Shown in pieces: positions 42,656-54,480 of a stretch of 64,000 bases of DNA (the first letter of the stretch is position 1; every line of letters starts with the position of its first letter). The DNA is from Nymphaea colorata (lineage: Eukaryota > Streptophyta > Magnoliopsida > Nymphaeales > Nymphaeaceae), in the NCBI RefSeq assembly GCF_008831285.2, contig NC_045139.1, positions 1,620,704-1,684,703 on the forward strand. The letters run 5' to 3'. The notes beneath the pieces were generated by a model, which saw nothing but the letters and a program-made list of their open reading frames with translations, was not told the DNA's origin and ran no database searches. The translations under genes were made by a program, and so were the position numbers.

Positions 42656-45061
42656 TCTTCTCCTTTACTTGGTAAAGGATACATCTACTAGCAAGATGGA
42701 GACTAAGGTTATAGAGATTGAATGTTTCAACTTTGTTGGAGATGATGAGCCATGGCAGCACCTAAGTCTTCGAGGTCGGGCCAGAGCACCAAATGCATGA
42801 TGTCAGAAACCAATCGGCTACGGGAGGCTGAAGGGCAGGCATCCAAGATTGTTTTGAGGCTGCTGCTAAACACTAATGATCAAAAGCAATCAAGAACAAA
42901 CCATGAATTGAGCTTTCTTAAGGGTGACGTAACATTAATCTATCTTTGTTTCAATAGTAACGACTAGGTTGGCGTTCAATTGTCTAGTAAGTTTGCCAAA
43001 ACTAAGTCACATGGTGATCCCCATAACCGTGTCATCATGCCGTCAAGGCAAATCGGATATTTAGAAATACTTACATATTTTTTTGAAACGAAATTGATTC
43101 AAACTACTTACTTTTACTTGATTTAACTTCTTTTAACTCATTTATCATTTTCTTTTTACGAGTTATTGGTCATTAGCATATAGTTTTTTATGTGTATTAC
43201 TTGTATCTTTGAGTGTTGCTTTCATTTGCAAATTTTTTGTGATAGTTTTCATATACACACACGTATCGTATATACCTTGCTGTACTCATGTCCAGATTTT
43301 CTAAATTTTTTTTGCTCATATTCACGTTTATGTACCCGAATCCATACCCGCACCCATGTAACTTAGGACAAGAACAGCCTTTTCCTGGGGCAATTGAAAC
43401 ACCAAGCATGCTAAATAAAGATTTCATGCTACATAGGAAAGGGAGGATCTAGGATGATGGCATTAGGAGCGGGGGAGAAGCAGTAACTAAGAGGGATTTT
43501 CTTGGCAGTTGGCCCCCAAGAATGAGCGACAAGGATGATACACCCAATAATGACTATGGTGAGAACTTCGACCTGAGAGACAGTGGCAGATTCACGTTGT
43601 GGCTACTGCAGGCAATTGCCTACACCAGCTCATAGAATTTGTTTTATTTACATATTGATATTCATTAATTTTAATTTTTGTTTCATGTGAGCGTTCCTTA
43701 AAGTTTGAAATTTAAAGTGACAGTGCCCCTAAAAGATCTTCTTCAAGCCGGATCTGCAAATAATCAAGTACCATGATGAAGGTGAAATCAACAAAAGAGT
43801 TTAAAGAAAGTGCTCCAAATGCTGTGGCTTCCCTTCCAAACGGTAAAACCAGAGTTCTTAGAGGCGCCTGTTTTCTGCAGCAGGCCAGTCTTTCATCGCC
43901 GTGATCTTGCAAAACAGATTCTTCACAGCTGTTGGACTGGATTTTGAGTTGCACTGACCGGTCTGCCTCCAGGTGGGAGGCAGTTTTCTCGTCCCTTCTA
44001 TTGGCAATGCGCTTCTAGCCTTAATCGTGCCTCCAAATTAGAGTGCTGAAAGCAAGCCTACTCTCTTCATACGTTTCTTGGGTTTTTCAAAATTGTTAGG
44101 CTTTCTTGGGTTTTTCAAAATTGTTAGCCTAACCTTACTTATTAATAAGAAATCAGTTTATTTCACTACACTGATAAAATTATGCAACAGGAAGCTTTAA
44201 AATACTTGGAAACTTTATTTTTCTATTCTTACAAAACATCATTCCCAGTTCCAGTTTAAAACAGATTTATAGGCTCCAATATTATAAAAAATCGATTTCT
44301 AAATTGAATTGGAAGGGCTGCCTATTCAGTAAATCGGCGAGACACGACCGACAATTGTAAAAAACGATACAAGCTCAATTAAAATATTCAAAAAATAGTT
44401 AAAGGCTAGGACATCAGACCCTTGTTCAGCCACCGAGAAATTAAGTTTTCGTTTTACCGAATTCATTTTGTCTCATATGGAAACATTGCTTTTGTTCTAG
44501 GCAACTTTAATTTTTCTTTTACACGAATGAAAGGGAAACGTAAGCATGTTCAACCTCTCGCACTTGCATTTGGGCTTGATTACTCGTGCAATTCGTTGAT
44601 GTACAATAACAGCATAAGTGTACCAAAGTCCACTGCAAAATGAAAGATTGAGAGAGTGAATATCTTGTCAGGTCCACGGTTAATTTCTTCGGAAATGGGG
44701 AGGAAGAAAACTGATCTCTCCTATAGAGTTATGGAGGCGACAACCATATTCATAACCTCAGAGTTTAATTTTATAGTTTCCCCACTATAACATCAGATAC
44801 AGATCAACTTTCTCAAGATAACTTTAAATGATTCAACGTTGAAACGTTTAGACATTCAATGAGAAGAAACATTGCTCCATATTTGGTAGAAGTCAAGGGT
44901 GATTTAGCATGTTCCTCCACTATTCTCTTATTTTTGTCAAATGGAAGCCTAGAATTCCCAGAGGGATAAATATATTATTGGCAAATATAGTAATTTACAA
45001 ATTAAAAAAAGACATTTTTTTTTAAATTGCAGTTTGGAAGTGGAAGTAAATTTTTTGTTTG
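42656..45061. other. Intergenic between PANK2 and PPR gene
   Basis: No gene supported. A 28-bp tandem duplication (TTTCTTGGGTTTTTCAAAAT, 44074-44127) is present. A possible hAT-MITE end (CAGTGGCAGATTCACG with GGCAATTGCC) starts at 43589. A dispersed repeat at 44210-44340 recurs at 52620-52700. Confidence 0.45.
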
Positions 45062-47026
45062 TTATCCCCTTATCCCAATCAAACTGTAACCACAATCTTT
45101 TCTTCCCTGCTTTGTCATATTCAAACATCTAATTTTAGCAGCAATCTCCAAATCCCCACTCGCATTGTACAAATCACACATTTGCAAGTAAGTTGCAGGA
45201 GATTCAGGCTCCAATTCCATCAAAGCTAAAGCAGCTCGTTCACCAACCTCAAGATTTCCATAAATCCTACAAGCCCCCAAGATTGCAGTCCAAAGCTTTG
45301 CATCACCTTCAATTGGTGATGCGTTCATCAATTCTTCTGCTTCTTCTAACATTCCTGCTCGTCCCAGAAGATTAATAATACATGAATAATGCCGTTGATC
45401 AGGAGTAATTTCATAGCATGTACTCATGGACTCAAAAATTGCCAGTCCCTCCTCTACAAGTCCTGCATGGTTACATGCTGACAGCACTGCTAGAAGAGTC
45501 ACATCATCTGGCGCTAATCCATTCAGTAGCATGTATTCGAATAATTCAAGTGCTTCCCTGCCTAACCCATTTCGAGCATAAGCTGATATGATTGCAGTGA
45601 CTGAGGTTGTAGTTAATTCAGACATATCATGAAAAATTTGTTGTGAGATCTCAGTTCTTCCCGATTTCGAGTACGAGTCAATCAGGGAAACAGATACAGC
45701 CATGTGGCTGAATAATCCACTTTTTAACACATAACAGTGAAACTGTTCACTGTATTCCGATGCTGCCATGGAAGTGCATGATTTGAGAATTGCCGATATG
45801 GTGAACTGATCAGGTCCATGCTTTTCTTTAAGCATTATCTTAAATGTTTCAATTGCATTTTCGTGAAGACTGCTCACTGCATATGAAGATATAAGAGCAT
45901 TATAGCAGACCAAGTTTCTTCGTGCAATTTCATCAAACAACCTCTCAAAACTTCTCATGTCTTTGCACTTGCCATACATACTGATTAGAGCTGATCGAAT
46001 ATGAACACTGCCATTGAATCCTAGACTGATTATTTGTCCATGTATCTGTTCCCCAAGTTGAATGCTTTGGGTGCTGCCACTGGAGTTCAGGAGTTCGATA
46101 AGTGAACGGACTGTGGGACTCTTCCCCCATTGACGCATCTGGCTGAACAAGTCAAAGGCCCTGAATCTATACGCATGACTTGCATGGATTGAAACAATAG
46201 AATTCCAAGAGATGACATCTTGAAACTGTATTACCTCGAACGACTTGATGGCTTCATTGAGGCAGCCACAAGAAGAATACATGTCAACTAAACCATTAGC
46301 CACGAACAAATTCGATTCAGCTAATCCAGATTTGATCATGTGACACTGCACTTGTCTTCCCTGGTCCAAGACACCTTCATGATCACAACCATGAATGACA
46401 TAACAATAGCTTAGTGCATTCGGCTCCACGCCTGTCGCCCGCATCTCAACTAACATGTCAAACAATTCACCTGTCCGACCATTTCTGCTAAATCCAGACA
46501 ACACTGAGTTCCAAGTTGCTAAATTCCTCTCTGGCAACAAGCCAAACACTTTGACTGCATCAGCGACTTCCGAGCTCTGCATGTAAAATTCAACAAGAGC
46601 AGAGCCAACAAACAAACTCGACTCAAACCCAAGAAGTATACTCAGGCAGTGAACCTGGGATCCTAACTCTACAGCCCCAGCATCATTACAGACACCAAGA
46701 ACACTACTAAAAGTTGACGTGTTACCCTTGATTCCCGCACGATTCATGCATAGGTACAATTCAAGAGCTTCTTCTATGAGCCCATGTCGGCGGTATCCCG
46801 AGATCATCGAGTTCCATGTGATCACATCTCTCTCCTGCATTTGATCAAACACTTGCCGTGCAGCATCAACCAAACCGGATTTAAAATACCCACTAATTCT
46901 TTTATTTTGCAATAAGATTTCCTGCCGTGAAATTCCATCGAACACTTGAGATACAGTATTCAGAAACCTGAATCCGAATTTCCCCCCATTTCTGCAACGA
47001 AAGAAAGCTATTTTTCTCATATGCAT
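45062..47026 (-). CDS. Pentatricopeptide repeat protein, PLS class with E domain
   Basis: Intronless, 654 residues. PPR proteins of this class bind single-stranded organellar RNA, mostly as specificity factors for C-to-U editing. Repeats run from about residue 40 to 570, with the marks VITWNSMISGYRRHGLIEEA, NLATWNSVLSGFSRNG, DVISWNSIVS and LVCYNALISSYA, and alternating L and S variants. The C-terminus from about 572 (AKLWTAILGACRIYGNLEVG ... YLQMCDLYNASGDLE) is the E region. There is no DYW deaminase domain, so an editing partner would have to supply it. The basic, Phe/Arg-rich N-terminus (MHMRKIAFFRCRNGGKFGFR) suggests mitochondrial import. Two near-adjacent ATGs (47026 and 47020) both fit. 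The 5' part of this gene is also found, broken, at 61096-61480. Confidence 0.93.
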   Translation of the reverse strand: MHMRKIAFFRCRNGGKFGFRFLNTVSQVFDGISRQEILLQNKRISGYFKSGLVDAARQVFDQMQERDVITWNSMISGYRRHGLIEEALELYLCMNRAGIKGNTSTFSSVLGVCNDAGAVELGSQVHCLSILLGFESSLFVGSALVEFYMQSSEVADAVKVFGLLPERNLATWNSVLSGFSRNGRTGELFDMLVEMRATGVEPNALSYCYVIHGCDHEGVLDQGRQVQCHMIKSGLAESNLFVANGLVDMYSSCGCLNEAIKSFEVIQFQDVISWNSIVSIHASHAYRFRAFDLFSQMRQWGKSPTVRSLIELLNSSGSTQSIQLGEQIHGQIISLGFNGSVHIRSALISMYGKCKDMRSFERLFDEIARRNLVCYNALISSYAVSSLHENAIETFKIMLKEKHGPDQFTISAILKSCTSMAASEYSEQFHCYVLKSGLFSHMAVSVSLIDSYSKSGRTEISQQIFHDMSELTTTSVTAIISAYARNGLGREALELFEYMLLNGLAPDDVTLLAVLSACNHAGLVEEGLAIFESMSTCYEITPDQRHYSCIINLLGRAGMLEEAEELMNASPIEGDAKLWTAILGACRIYGNLEVGERAALALMELEPESPATYLQMCDLYNASGDLEIAAKIRCLNMTKQGRKDCGYSLIGIRG

Positions 47027-47923
47027 CTCACGGCCAACCGATCATTTCGGCCATCTTCTAACATATGCAGAAGAACACTCTCAAGCCTCGAACAGGACCG
47101 TCCGATCTTTGAGATGGGCTACAAGAAACGACGCATGTGCAAGATGCATACAGGCGCCAAGCCCATGGTGGCATGCAGAACCATGTAAAGGAAAGCGAAA
47201 GCGAAATCGAAATCTAGCATGTTCAGGCGGGTTGACCCGACCCGAGCAAATGCTGACAGGATCCGCGTTAGTCTCAGTTTTTGTTGTACCACGGCTCCAT
47301 CAATACTATTATCAATACTATTGACAGAATAGTCGGACCCGCTATCCAAATAATTTCATCGATTATTTTTCATAGAGTTAGTTTTGGATCCAGACGGATA
47401 GACGAATTATATATTTACGAAAAGCGTTTGATAAAATGTTGAAGTAAAAATTTTGGATGTGACATTTTTGTTGGTTTTGTTTGGATTTAAATCTGATTGC
47501 CAATGCAGGCATTATTTCAATTAGTAAGATATGACAATAGCAATATAGAATGTAAATATGACCAATTGACATCCTCATTGAATGTAGGCTGAGTGAGCAT
47601 AGGCTAACTTAACCTTACAGCTTGCTGATTGAGCACATAGCTTGGAAAGGGGCAGCGGCAAAGATAGGTGACGGCTTGTGTGGGCAGTTGCCCACACATA
47701 CCCACACAATTTCTTTCACTCAAAAGCTAGCTCCTTTACATAATTCACTTTATTACATAATTCAAATTTAAGATTTTTCATAATGTGATACATGTCCCAT
47801 GCTAAGGCATGCAGTGGTTTAAACTCTAGACATTGATTCAAGAAGCACACAAAAATATGTTACAAGGAAACTACACCACTTGAAATTTATTCAATTGTAC
47901 GTCATAGCAGTTGCAGCCCCCAA
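47027..47923. other. PPR leader and intergenic DNA
   Basis: The leader of the PPR gene lies just above 47026; its sequence is shared with the chimeric pseudogene. From 47653, CAGCGGCAAAGATAGG and the palindrome GTGGGCAGTTGCCCAC mark one end of a decayed hAT-type MITE of the 51050 family; its other end is not clear. Confidence 0.45.
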
Positions 47924-50900
47924 CTAGTGTTTATGCCCAATAAACTTGGGAATGATTTCCAAAGGGTGCTCCCTTGGGATTGTGAGGCCATTCTTCTCTT
48001 CCATGCTAAGCTTGCTAGGGTCCACACCCTGAGGTAGTGACCACTCAAAGTTGTGCACCAAGTTTGCAAGTATCAACTCAATAAGCCGAGTCGCGAGCGG
48101 CAACCCGGGACATGTCCGCCTTCCCGAGCCAAAAGGAATCAAACGGTGATCAGCCCCCCTGAAATCCAAGCTCGGGGAGTCGATGAAGCGCTCTGGTAGG
48201 AAGGTTAGGGGCTCGGCCCACGACGCCGGGTCCCTTCCTATTGCCCACACATTCACCCAAACTTGGCATCCCTTGGGGATTGTGTGGCCGAGGCCTTCAC
48301 ACGTGTCGGTGGCGCGATATGGGAGGATTGGCACAACTGGGTGCAATCTCAGTGTCTCCTTTATGCAGGATTGAAAGTAAGGCAGTTCTTTCAGCTTCTT
48401 CTCCATGTCTATGACCTTTGTGTCTGTGCTACTCAAGGTATCAAATAGTTCCTTTCGAAGCTTGGCCATGATTTTTGGCTGTTTCATGAACTCTGCCATC
48501 GCCCACTCTATTGTAGTGGTTGTAGTGTCGGTGCTAGCAATGAACATCTCCTGCATTGTATGTAAAAGTATGTCAGGGATTTATTCTTTCTTCACACACA
48601 TGGTTTTAAGAAAAATATCACATAATATGAGTACTTTTGCAAATTGTGCCATTTTAACCATTAATCGTAGGTGTGGCTCTTTGGGCAATTTATCTTAGGG
48701 TGTTTGATAGCATCGGATTTGAGATTCTCAAGTTTTGAGAACTACAGATTTAAGGTCAGACCCTCCCCTCTCCCATCTTAAACCTAACCTTTTTTCAATG
48801 CAAAGAAGTAAAATAAGGATCTTAAGTGTGGAAAATATGTCTGACCTAGGATCCTTATTTTGACAAAACATAGATTTTATTATGAATCTTTTGTCACATC
48901 AATAAAAACATGTCACGTCAAATCTATATCAGGTCCATGGATCACAAATTCAAGGTTATCAAATGCGAGGTAGAGCTGCACACACAACAATTATGTACCA
49001 AAAAAAGAAAGGAGGCAGTGGCATTGTAGATTTTTTAAAAAAGCTACGTACATTTAGTCTTCTAATATTTTTATAATTCTCATTTTAGCCTATCGAAAAT
49101 CTTTCTTTTTCATTTTAGATGGGTACTTTAGTCATGTATTAGCCAGCTTCAATCAAATACCCCCGCAATGACTAAGTGCCTTACTATTGACCCCTAAAAG
49201 TTGAGGGGCGATCCATTATTTGCTCAAAATTGAAGTAGCGCTTTATGATTTTTTATAATATTTCTACATATCTCTATCTTATCAAACATAGCCATATTCA
49301 CATATATTTTTAATAATACTACATATTTTTAATAAAATAAAAAAATAATTCTGTTATCGAGCCGAATCAGACCCATCAAGCCAATCAAGCCAACCTGAAT
49401 TGGCCTGATACATTATCAGGCCTGATGATACATTATCAGGCCTGATGATACATTATCGGGTCGAGTACCGAGTACCTGTTGGTTACTGATGCGGAGGTCT
49501 ATAAAGGCTTCGATTGAAAAATGCCCACCGAGTCAATACAAGTGAGCTAGGATACTTATCTTTCTCTTTAAAGGTGTGTACTACTCACTCACGTAACCAG
49601 CTCTCCTTTCTTATCGTCTTCATTTAGAAAACCTTAGTTAAGGTTTGAAAGGTTCAAGAAAATTGCCAACCAAAAAAAAAATGTAAATGAGTCCACACAA
49701 TATGATTTCTTCAAATCAAATAACTTCAGTAAAGCTAGCATAGAGTAAAGGAAGAAAAAAAATAAAAGATTCGGCTACCTTGAACAAGAGTCTTCTAGTT
49801 CTATACGGCCTACTGTGATACTATGATACAGGTGATGCTAAATTTTGAAAAAGGAAAAGCAGGTGATGCTAAATTTTGAAGCGTATTTAAAGCTCCAAGG
49901 ACATTATTCACCACTAAAAACAAAAAAGCATGGCCCAGTCAAAGCACTTCTTCACAGATATTTTTTGTTTCTATAATGGTTGCAAGAGCAGCATCCCTCA
50001 CTAATGGAGCATATGCAGAAATGTTTTAAGCAGAACAGCACCTTATTTTGCAAATCAAGGCAGCCAAACTTGTTCATGACGATCTGAGGGAGAAAGGAGA
50101 AAGCATAACAAGAAAATACACTTACGAAAAGGCATGCTTTGATTTGGAGGTCGCTAAGCCCACTGGCAAGCAAAGCGCCGAGAAAATCATCATGATCAAG
50201 CTTCCCTCCTCCCTGCAACTTCTGCTTCTTTCTCTCCACGATCACTCCTTCCCAGATGTCGTAGACCTCCTTATAGCAAGCCATCGATTCGCGGCGCAGC
50301 CCTTGCACGTCAAGCCCCGCGATTGCCGGAAAGTAGTCGGAAAAGTTCGGTGTGGTTGACAACTCGAGCACCCTGCATGCCAACCGCTTCATCTTTTCCG
50401 CATTACCGGTTGCACTTTCTGCATCATCCGAAAAGATGCTGGCAGCCATCATGCTGAAGATGGTGCTAAACACTACGTCTGGAATGCAGACCGTCTCGCC
50501 CTCACTGGATCGAAGGCGCCTCACCATTTCCTCCACCTTCTGCTGCCTGAGTCTCGCGCCGCTGTCGAGCATCTTGCCGGAGAACAGCCGACTCCGGCAG
50601 ACGGCTCTCAACTGCTTCCACGAGTCGTTGCAGTCAGACCACACTATGGAGTAGGGGAGGTACTCCTCGTATCGGCATACCTGAGGGACGGCGCGAGCTG
50701 AGATAGAGCGTTCATGAGTCTTGAGTACAAGGGCCGCGGTGGACGGTGAGGAGGCGACGACGACACACTGGGTGCCGAGCCTTAGAGAGAAGAGAGGGCC
50801 GTAGGTGCGGGCTAGGCCCGAGAGGGTGGCGTGAGGTTTGGAGCCCAGTTGGAAGAGGTTGCCCACGATAGGCCAGCCCCTTGGTCCGGGTGGTAGATTG

Positions 50901-50983
50901 TCCTTTCCTTGGAAGAACAAGAGGGAGGAGACAAAGAAAAGTAAGAGGACGAGAAGGCAGGGCAGCCATGCCTCCAGCTCCAT
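47924..50983 (-). CDS. Cytochrome P450, clan 71 (CYP80/CYP76-like), copy A
   Basis: Endoplasmic-reticulum P450 monooxygenase of unknown substrate. Exon 1 50983-50126 and exon 2 48550-47924, with a 1.57-kb phase-0 intron at the usual A-type position; 494 residues. N-terminal anchor (about 5-25), proline hinge LPPGPRGWP, C-helix WKQLRAVCR, I-helix AST294DTT (residues 291-296, Ser where Gly is usual), K-helix KE351TLR354, PERF as FLPERF, and heme loop FGSGRRTCPG with Cys433. The YSIVWSDCNDSWK and DYFPAIAGLDVQG segments resemble CYP80 (benzylisoquinoline/tropane) and CYP76 enzymes. No frame break is seen. Other copies of the locus follow at 53703, 57321 and 60864. A MITE lies directly upstream of its TATA box and another in its intron. 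Confidence 0.92.
48698..48967. mobile_element. Tourist-like MITE in the intron of P450 copy A
   Basis: The left end TTA-GGGTGTTTGATAGCATC and the complement of the right end (GCATTTGATAACCTTGAATTTG) form imperfect terminal inverted repeats. The same element at the same intron position is in pseudogene C (54223-54464), so it was there before the duplication. Confidence 0.55.
49402..49460. repeat. 20-bp tandem repeat, about 3 copies
   Basis: The unit CCTGATGATACATTATCAGG is repeated in the intron of P450 copy A, each unit joined through GGCC. Confidence 0.85.
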
Positions 50984-51027
50984 GGCTTTAGGTAACGAGG
51001 TCTGGTGTTCGACGTTAAGTAGGCCTT

Positions 51028-51035
51028 TTTATATA
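51028..51035 (-). promoter_or_regulatory. TATA box of P450 copy A
   Basis: TATATAAA on the minus strand, 45 bp before the ATG at 50983. Copy B has the same box at a similar distance. The leader would be very short. Confidence 0.55.
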
Positions 51036-51049
51036 GATGACTTGCCAAG

Positions 51050-51214
51050 CACTAGCGGAGACAGAAATTTTGGTTGGAATAACCTCAATGTTTTAAGGAG
51101 CACTTATATATATAAACAACCAAATATATGAAATTATTAACATAAAATTAAGTACTGTTTATGAAGCTCGTGTGGGCAACTGCCCACGTTAGCCACTACG
51201 TACCTCCGCCACTG
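51050..51214. mobile_element. hAT-type MITE with perfect 8-bp target duplication
   Basis: The 165-bp element runs from CACTAGCGGAGACAGAAAT to TACCTCCGCCACTG, imperfect terminal inverted repeats. It is flanked by TTGCCAAG on both sides (51042-51049 and 51215-51222). An 8-bp duplication with CA-TG ends is the hAT signature. The core GTGGGCAACTGCCCAC is a near-palindrome. No coding capacity. It lies immediately upstream of the TATA box of P450 copy A. Confidence 0.85.
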
Positions 51215-51574
51215 TTGCCAAGTTCAATCAATCAAAACTTTTCAAGGCGTATTTGGTTTACCAAGACTACTCCTATGCGACATAGTGCCCCCACAAGCAT
51301 TTATTCTACTAAGTCAGAGAGATCGGATAGTGTCCTTCGTCGACTCCACCCACTGTATCTACAAAAGAATTTATAACTTACAGCTGCAATATTTGACCAT
51401 GTAGGCGACCAAAGACACATTGCTGCGATCATGGAAGGCCCATGGGGCATGAGCAACTAAGACATTTATTGAGGTTTGCCTCAATTTATTGAGAAGGCTG
51501 CCCTGTGTCAGCCCAAGAATGCAATGAATGAGCATGCCCTTCATCATAAAGCTGCCTTGCTCTTCTACATGCAA

Positions 51575-51855
51575 GTGGAAAAAGATTAGCTGGTGGATAA
51601 GGACGCAAAGATAGTCAATAAATTCTTTTTGGGGCGTTTGATTACTTCATATTTAAAAACTCTGATCCAATGTACATATGCAGTAGAAGATTGACCTACA
51701 ATAAGACCTATGATTCATTGAACTAAGGAGTTTTTATTTGATGTGACATACACAAATAAGCAATTTCAGTATACTTTTCTTCATTGAAAAAATGTACGAT
51801 CTAAGATCCATGCGGTCATCATCTCATTTACGTCGATCATGGTCAATCAAATGCA
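51575..51855. other. Duplicated P450 upstream flank with MITE-like core
   Basis: 51575-51670 (TTAGCTGGTGGATAAGGA and following) recurs at 55052-55150. It includes GGGGCGTTTGATTACTTC, and AATCAAATGC closes the segment near 51852, giving imperfect inverted ends of the same Tourist-like type. It marks the upstream limit of the duplicated block. Confidence 0.5.
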
Positions 51856-52465
51856 CTCGGCGGCTATATCCACTTGATTTTTAGTCCTCGGAGGCAGCAT
51901 GGACATGATTCTTTTGGGTCTTTTGGTGTCTGGGGCTTGTTTCTTGTTCCACGACTCCTTTTCTTAGTCCACCACGTCACGTCCTTAAATCGCCGGTGGA
52001 AGTCTCTACGGGCGTGTGAATCTACTTTTGTTCCATTCTAATTTATTCCATGTTGAAGTTTGACATATAAATCATTCAAACATGTTCTGCACTGTTGGTG
52101 CCGTGCTCAAAACTCTGTATCCTGAGATTGGCAGACTGAGTTTCAATATGTATATATATGGTTACCAGCCATTAAATATTCATGCTGCTCTATCTCGATC
52201 TGGCACCTCGTTGATGCTTCCGCTGCTGCTTCAACTGGTTTGGGGTCAAATACCAATCGGGCAACTGACCATTTGGGGTCCTTTGGACGATTTGTTGAAC
52301 AGTAACCTTCAGTATCATTAATGAAAAAGGAAATGAGAAATGACAATTGTATGTCATTTTCCATCAACAAAAGATCAACCATAATTCCAATGACCATCCA
52401 TTCCCTTCTTTCTCTTTCTCTCATGCTACCAAAGAAAAGGGTCGGGTCCGGGTATCCATCAATTG

Positions 52466-52551
<86 letters not shown>

Positions 52552-53269
52552 ATGTATGGTTACCAACAATTAAATAGTCATACAATTAATGCTTAGAGAG
52601 AAGTTTAAGTTTAAAATTCAGAAAATTTATCTTTTCCATTCTTACAACACCTCCTTCTAAGCTGAATGGGAAGTGCTGCCTATTCAGTAAAGTGGCAGAT
52701 TGCTGATTCAATTCAGCCGGCTGTGAACCCACTAAAAATATGTTGAAAATAATTTTAAATAAATAAACGAATAACATGCAAAGTTAATAAAAAATATAAA
52801 AACAAATTTAAGATATTTAGAAAAATAATTAAAATCTAAGTTGATCATTAATATTATTGATATTATCTTAAGAATAGGTTTATGGACAACATATATTAAG
52901 TTGATCATTTGTTAAAATTCAATATTGTTTTTATAATAAAAAAATTGAATGGCTCCTATAGCATCAGCATTTTGATAATAAAAAAATTCACATTTTTCAT
53001 AAATAAAACAATTTAATTCAAAGCATGTTTAATACCAAATAGTTTTTATAAGTATATTATGATGTTTATATTTCATTTAAGATGATTTTTTTATATAGAT
53101 CTAGTTTTTTATTCCTGTCCGAATCGTTTGGTCAACAACAAAATTGAGTGACGAGCAGTCACTAAAGAACAAATAAAAAGTCTACAAAAAAACAAAGAAA
53201 AATAAACTATACAAAGAGCAAACAAAAGGCAATAAAGGAGCGAGAAGAAGAGAAAAAGTAAAAAATGCT
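51856..53269. other. Gene-free DNA with long (AT)36 run
   Basis: AT microsatellite at 52471-52542 and an AT-rich tail to 53100. The stretch at 52620-52700 (GCTGCCTATTCAGTAAA core) is a diverged copy of 44210-44340. No gene supported. Confidence 0.5.
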
Positions 53270-53702
53270 GGTTTGAGACTGAGCACAACCACTGGTCAAG
53301 GCAGAGTGCCAGATGCTCATCAGCCTTCACCATGTAGCTAACTGAGCTCACTCATGCATTTATATCTTTGAACACCCTATTGTTGCACTCCTCTCGGATT
53401 CACCATCGATAGTTAATAAGTCACGACAGCCATGTATGCTGCCAAAGCCAAGGTGAGGAGTGCGAACGGGTAAAAAGAAGGAAGAGGTGAGCAGAAGGAG
53501 GGTCAGAAAGGAGATGAAATAATGAAGACCAAGCAAATGAAACTATATGGCAGAAAAAGAGCAAGAACAGAAAAGGTGAATGCGTAACCTTTGCATCTGT
53601 ATGACAAATGATATATTGGTTACCTAGATGATGTCTCAGGCACTGGAGGTGGATAAAAGTATTGATATGACCTGCAAAAAGAAGCCAGCTAATAACAGTT
53701 GT
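53270..53702 (-). mobile_element. LINE remnant, ORF2 C-terminal part
   Basis: On the minus strand the frame reads TVISWLLFAGHINTF ... LGNQYIICHTDAKVTHSPF and, after breaks, REECNNRVFK ... VKADEHLAL. This is the layout of the zinc-binding C-terminal part of plant non-LTR retrotransposon reverse transcriptases. It is parallel to a second copy at 56150-56660. It carries several frame breaks. It directly adjoins the broken P450 copy C. Confidence 0.6.
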
Positions 53703-54480
53703 AAGGGCTCGGCCCAAGACGCCGGGTCCCTTCCTATTGCCCACATTCACCCAAACTTGGGATCCCTTGGGGATTCTGTGGCCGAGGCCTTCACACGTGT
53801 CGGTGGCGCGATATGGGAGGATTGGCACAACTGGGTGCAATCTCAGTGTCTCCTTTATGCAGGATTGAAAGTAAGGCAGTTCTTTCAGCTTCTGCTCCAT
53901 GTCTAGGACCTTTGTGTCTGTGCTACTCAAGGCATCAAACAGTTCCTTACGAAGCTTCGCCACAATTTTTGGTTGTTTCGTGAACTTCGCCATCCTCCAC
54001 TCTATTGTAGTGGTTGTACTGCCATGCTAGCAACAAACATCTCCTACATTGGAATATAAAAAAATATGTTCGTGGTTTGTTCTTTCTTCGTTCACAAACA
54101 TGGTTTTGATAAAAATATCACATAGTTTGAGTTGCTTTTATTCAGATGAGTAATTTTGTAAACTGCATCACGTTAGTCATGTTTTCATTAATCCTAGGTG
54201 GTTCTTTAGGCAATTCCTCTTAGGTGTTTGATAGCATCGGATTTGAGAATCGTGGATTTAAAATAAGACTTTCTCTATCTTCGATCTGAAGTCTAACCCT
54301 TTGTCCATGCAAAGAAATAAAATAAGGATTTGAAGTACGGATCTTATGTCTGACCGAAGATCCTTATCTTGGTGAATCATGGATTTTACCATGGATCTTT
54401 TGTCACACCAGTAAAAATGTCACATTAGATCATGCATTTCAACTCCAAGGCTATCAAATGCCTCGTTCAAGATTAAGCGC
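53703..54480 (-). pseudogene. P450 copy C, truncated pseudogene
   Basis: 53703-54043 matches exon 2 of copy A (KQPKIVAKLRKELFDALSST, KELPYFQSCIKETLRLHP, RIPKGSQVWVN). Sequence beyond the acceptor at 54044 matches copy A's intron up to about 54480, including its MITE. A small deletion in the I-helix region shifts the frame and brings a TAG. A 2-bp deletion follows after VWVN. The last 80-90 codons, including the heme-binding Cys loop, are missing: homology stops at 53703, where LINE sequence begins. No exon 1 is present. The intron homology shows a genomic duplication, not a processed copy. Confidence 0.88.
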
